NCBI GenBank assembly: GCA_022925895.1
Contig: JAKSYS010000467.1
Coordinates: forward strand, 1 to 50,470
DNA: 50,470 bases
Origin: Fragilaria crotonensis
Taxonomy: Eukaryota > Bacillariophyta > Fragilariophyceae > Fragilariales > Fragilariaceae
Direction: 5' to 3'
In this document: positions 50,469-50,470 of the stretch, one piece after another
How positions within the stretch are numbered: the first letter of the stretch is position 1
How the letters are laid out: each line of letters starts with the position of its first letter
The notes under the pieces: generated by a model
Seen by the model: the letters and a program-made list of their open reading frames with translations, nothing else
Databases searched by the model: none
What the model was told of the DNA's origin: nothing
Made by a program: the position numbers and the translations under genes

Positions 50469-50470
50469 TG

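Noticed and set aside
1-50470. tRNA and rRNA genes
   Set aside because: No cloverleaf with conserved A and B boxes and no recognisable rRNA segment was noticed by eye; a covariance-model scan would be needed to be sure.

Overview
The window looks like the left end of a nuclear chromosome from a microbial eukaryote, most likely a diatom or close stramenopile (moderate confidence, from the protein families; no search was run). It opens with CCCTAACCCC-containing 60-bp units and stacked minisatellites. It then holds a non-LTR retrotransposon, a tyrosine-recombinase retrotransposon, a PstS-like/Hint protein gene, and several repeated protein families I recognise as diatom-type. Base composition is mosaic: AT-rich spacers alternate with GC-rich blocks (13.3-14.8, 24.9-31.9 and 43.7-46.5 kb). 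Most genes are broken; some frameshifts sit in homopolymers and could be sequencing error.

Layout. 1-1.77 kb: terminal repeats and AT-rich DNA. 1.77-3.04: intact 2OG-Fe(II) oxygenase-like gene. 3.18-7.57: element A, the fullest copy of a repeated mobile family coding zinc finger + tyrosine-recombinase-like motif + RecQ-like helicase + zinc knuckles. 7.57-8.71: element B remnant. 8.71-10.1: truncated gene. 10.2-11.6: old subtelomeric repeats and palindromes. 11.7-13.3: elements C and D. 13.3-14.8: 5'-truncated GC-rich gene. 14.9-15.8: internally deleted element E. 15.85-21.27: LINE with a 16-bp target duplication. 21.7-23.6: elements J, F and G, with an internal telomere tract at 23,104. 23.8-33.1: a PstS-like/Hint gene split by a 7-kb Ngaro/PAT-type retrotransposon. 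33.2-36.5: repeats and elements H and I. 36.5-39.4: retrotransposon scraps and a bacterial-looking M15-like peptidase gene. 39.6-40.4: second oxygenase copy, interrupted by a roughly 10-kb terminal-inverted-repeat transposon that fills the rest of the window.

The most interesting system is the helicase family. Ten copies or remnants (A-J) lie in the same orientation, with the 5' tip facing away from the telomere. Where the tips are complete they carry four short iterons spaced about 2 or 3 helical turns apart (one 5-turn gap in A), then a hairpin, then a CCTTAGG-like terminus. The iteron sequence differs between elements but is shared within each element, while spacing and terminus are conserved. 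Where the sequence next to a tip can be identified, it is usually cut on its telomere-facing side, and often it is an older element of the same family. One broken element is instead capped by telomere repeats. This reads as a chronological stack of chromosome-end loss and re-capping by helicase elements. The capping model is inference; the orientation, truncations, iterons and termini are visible in the sequence.
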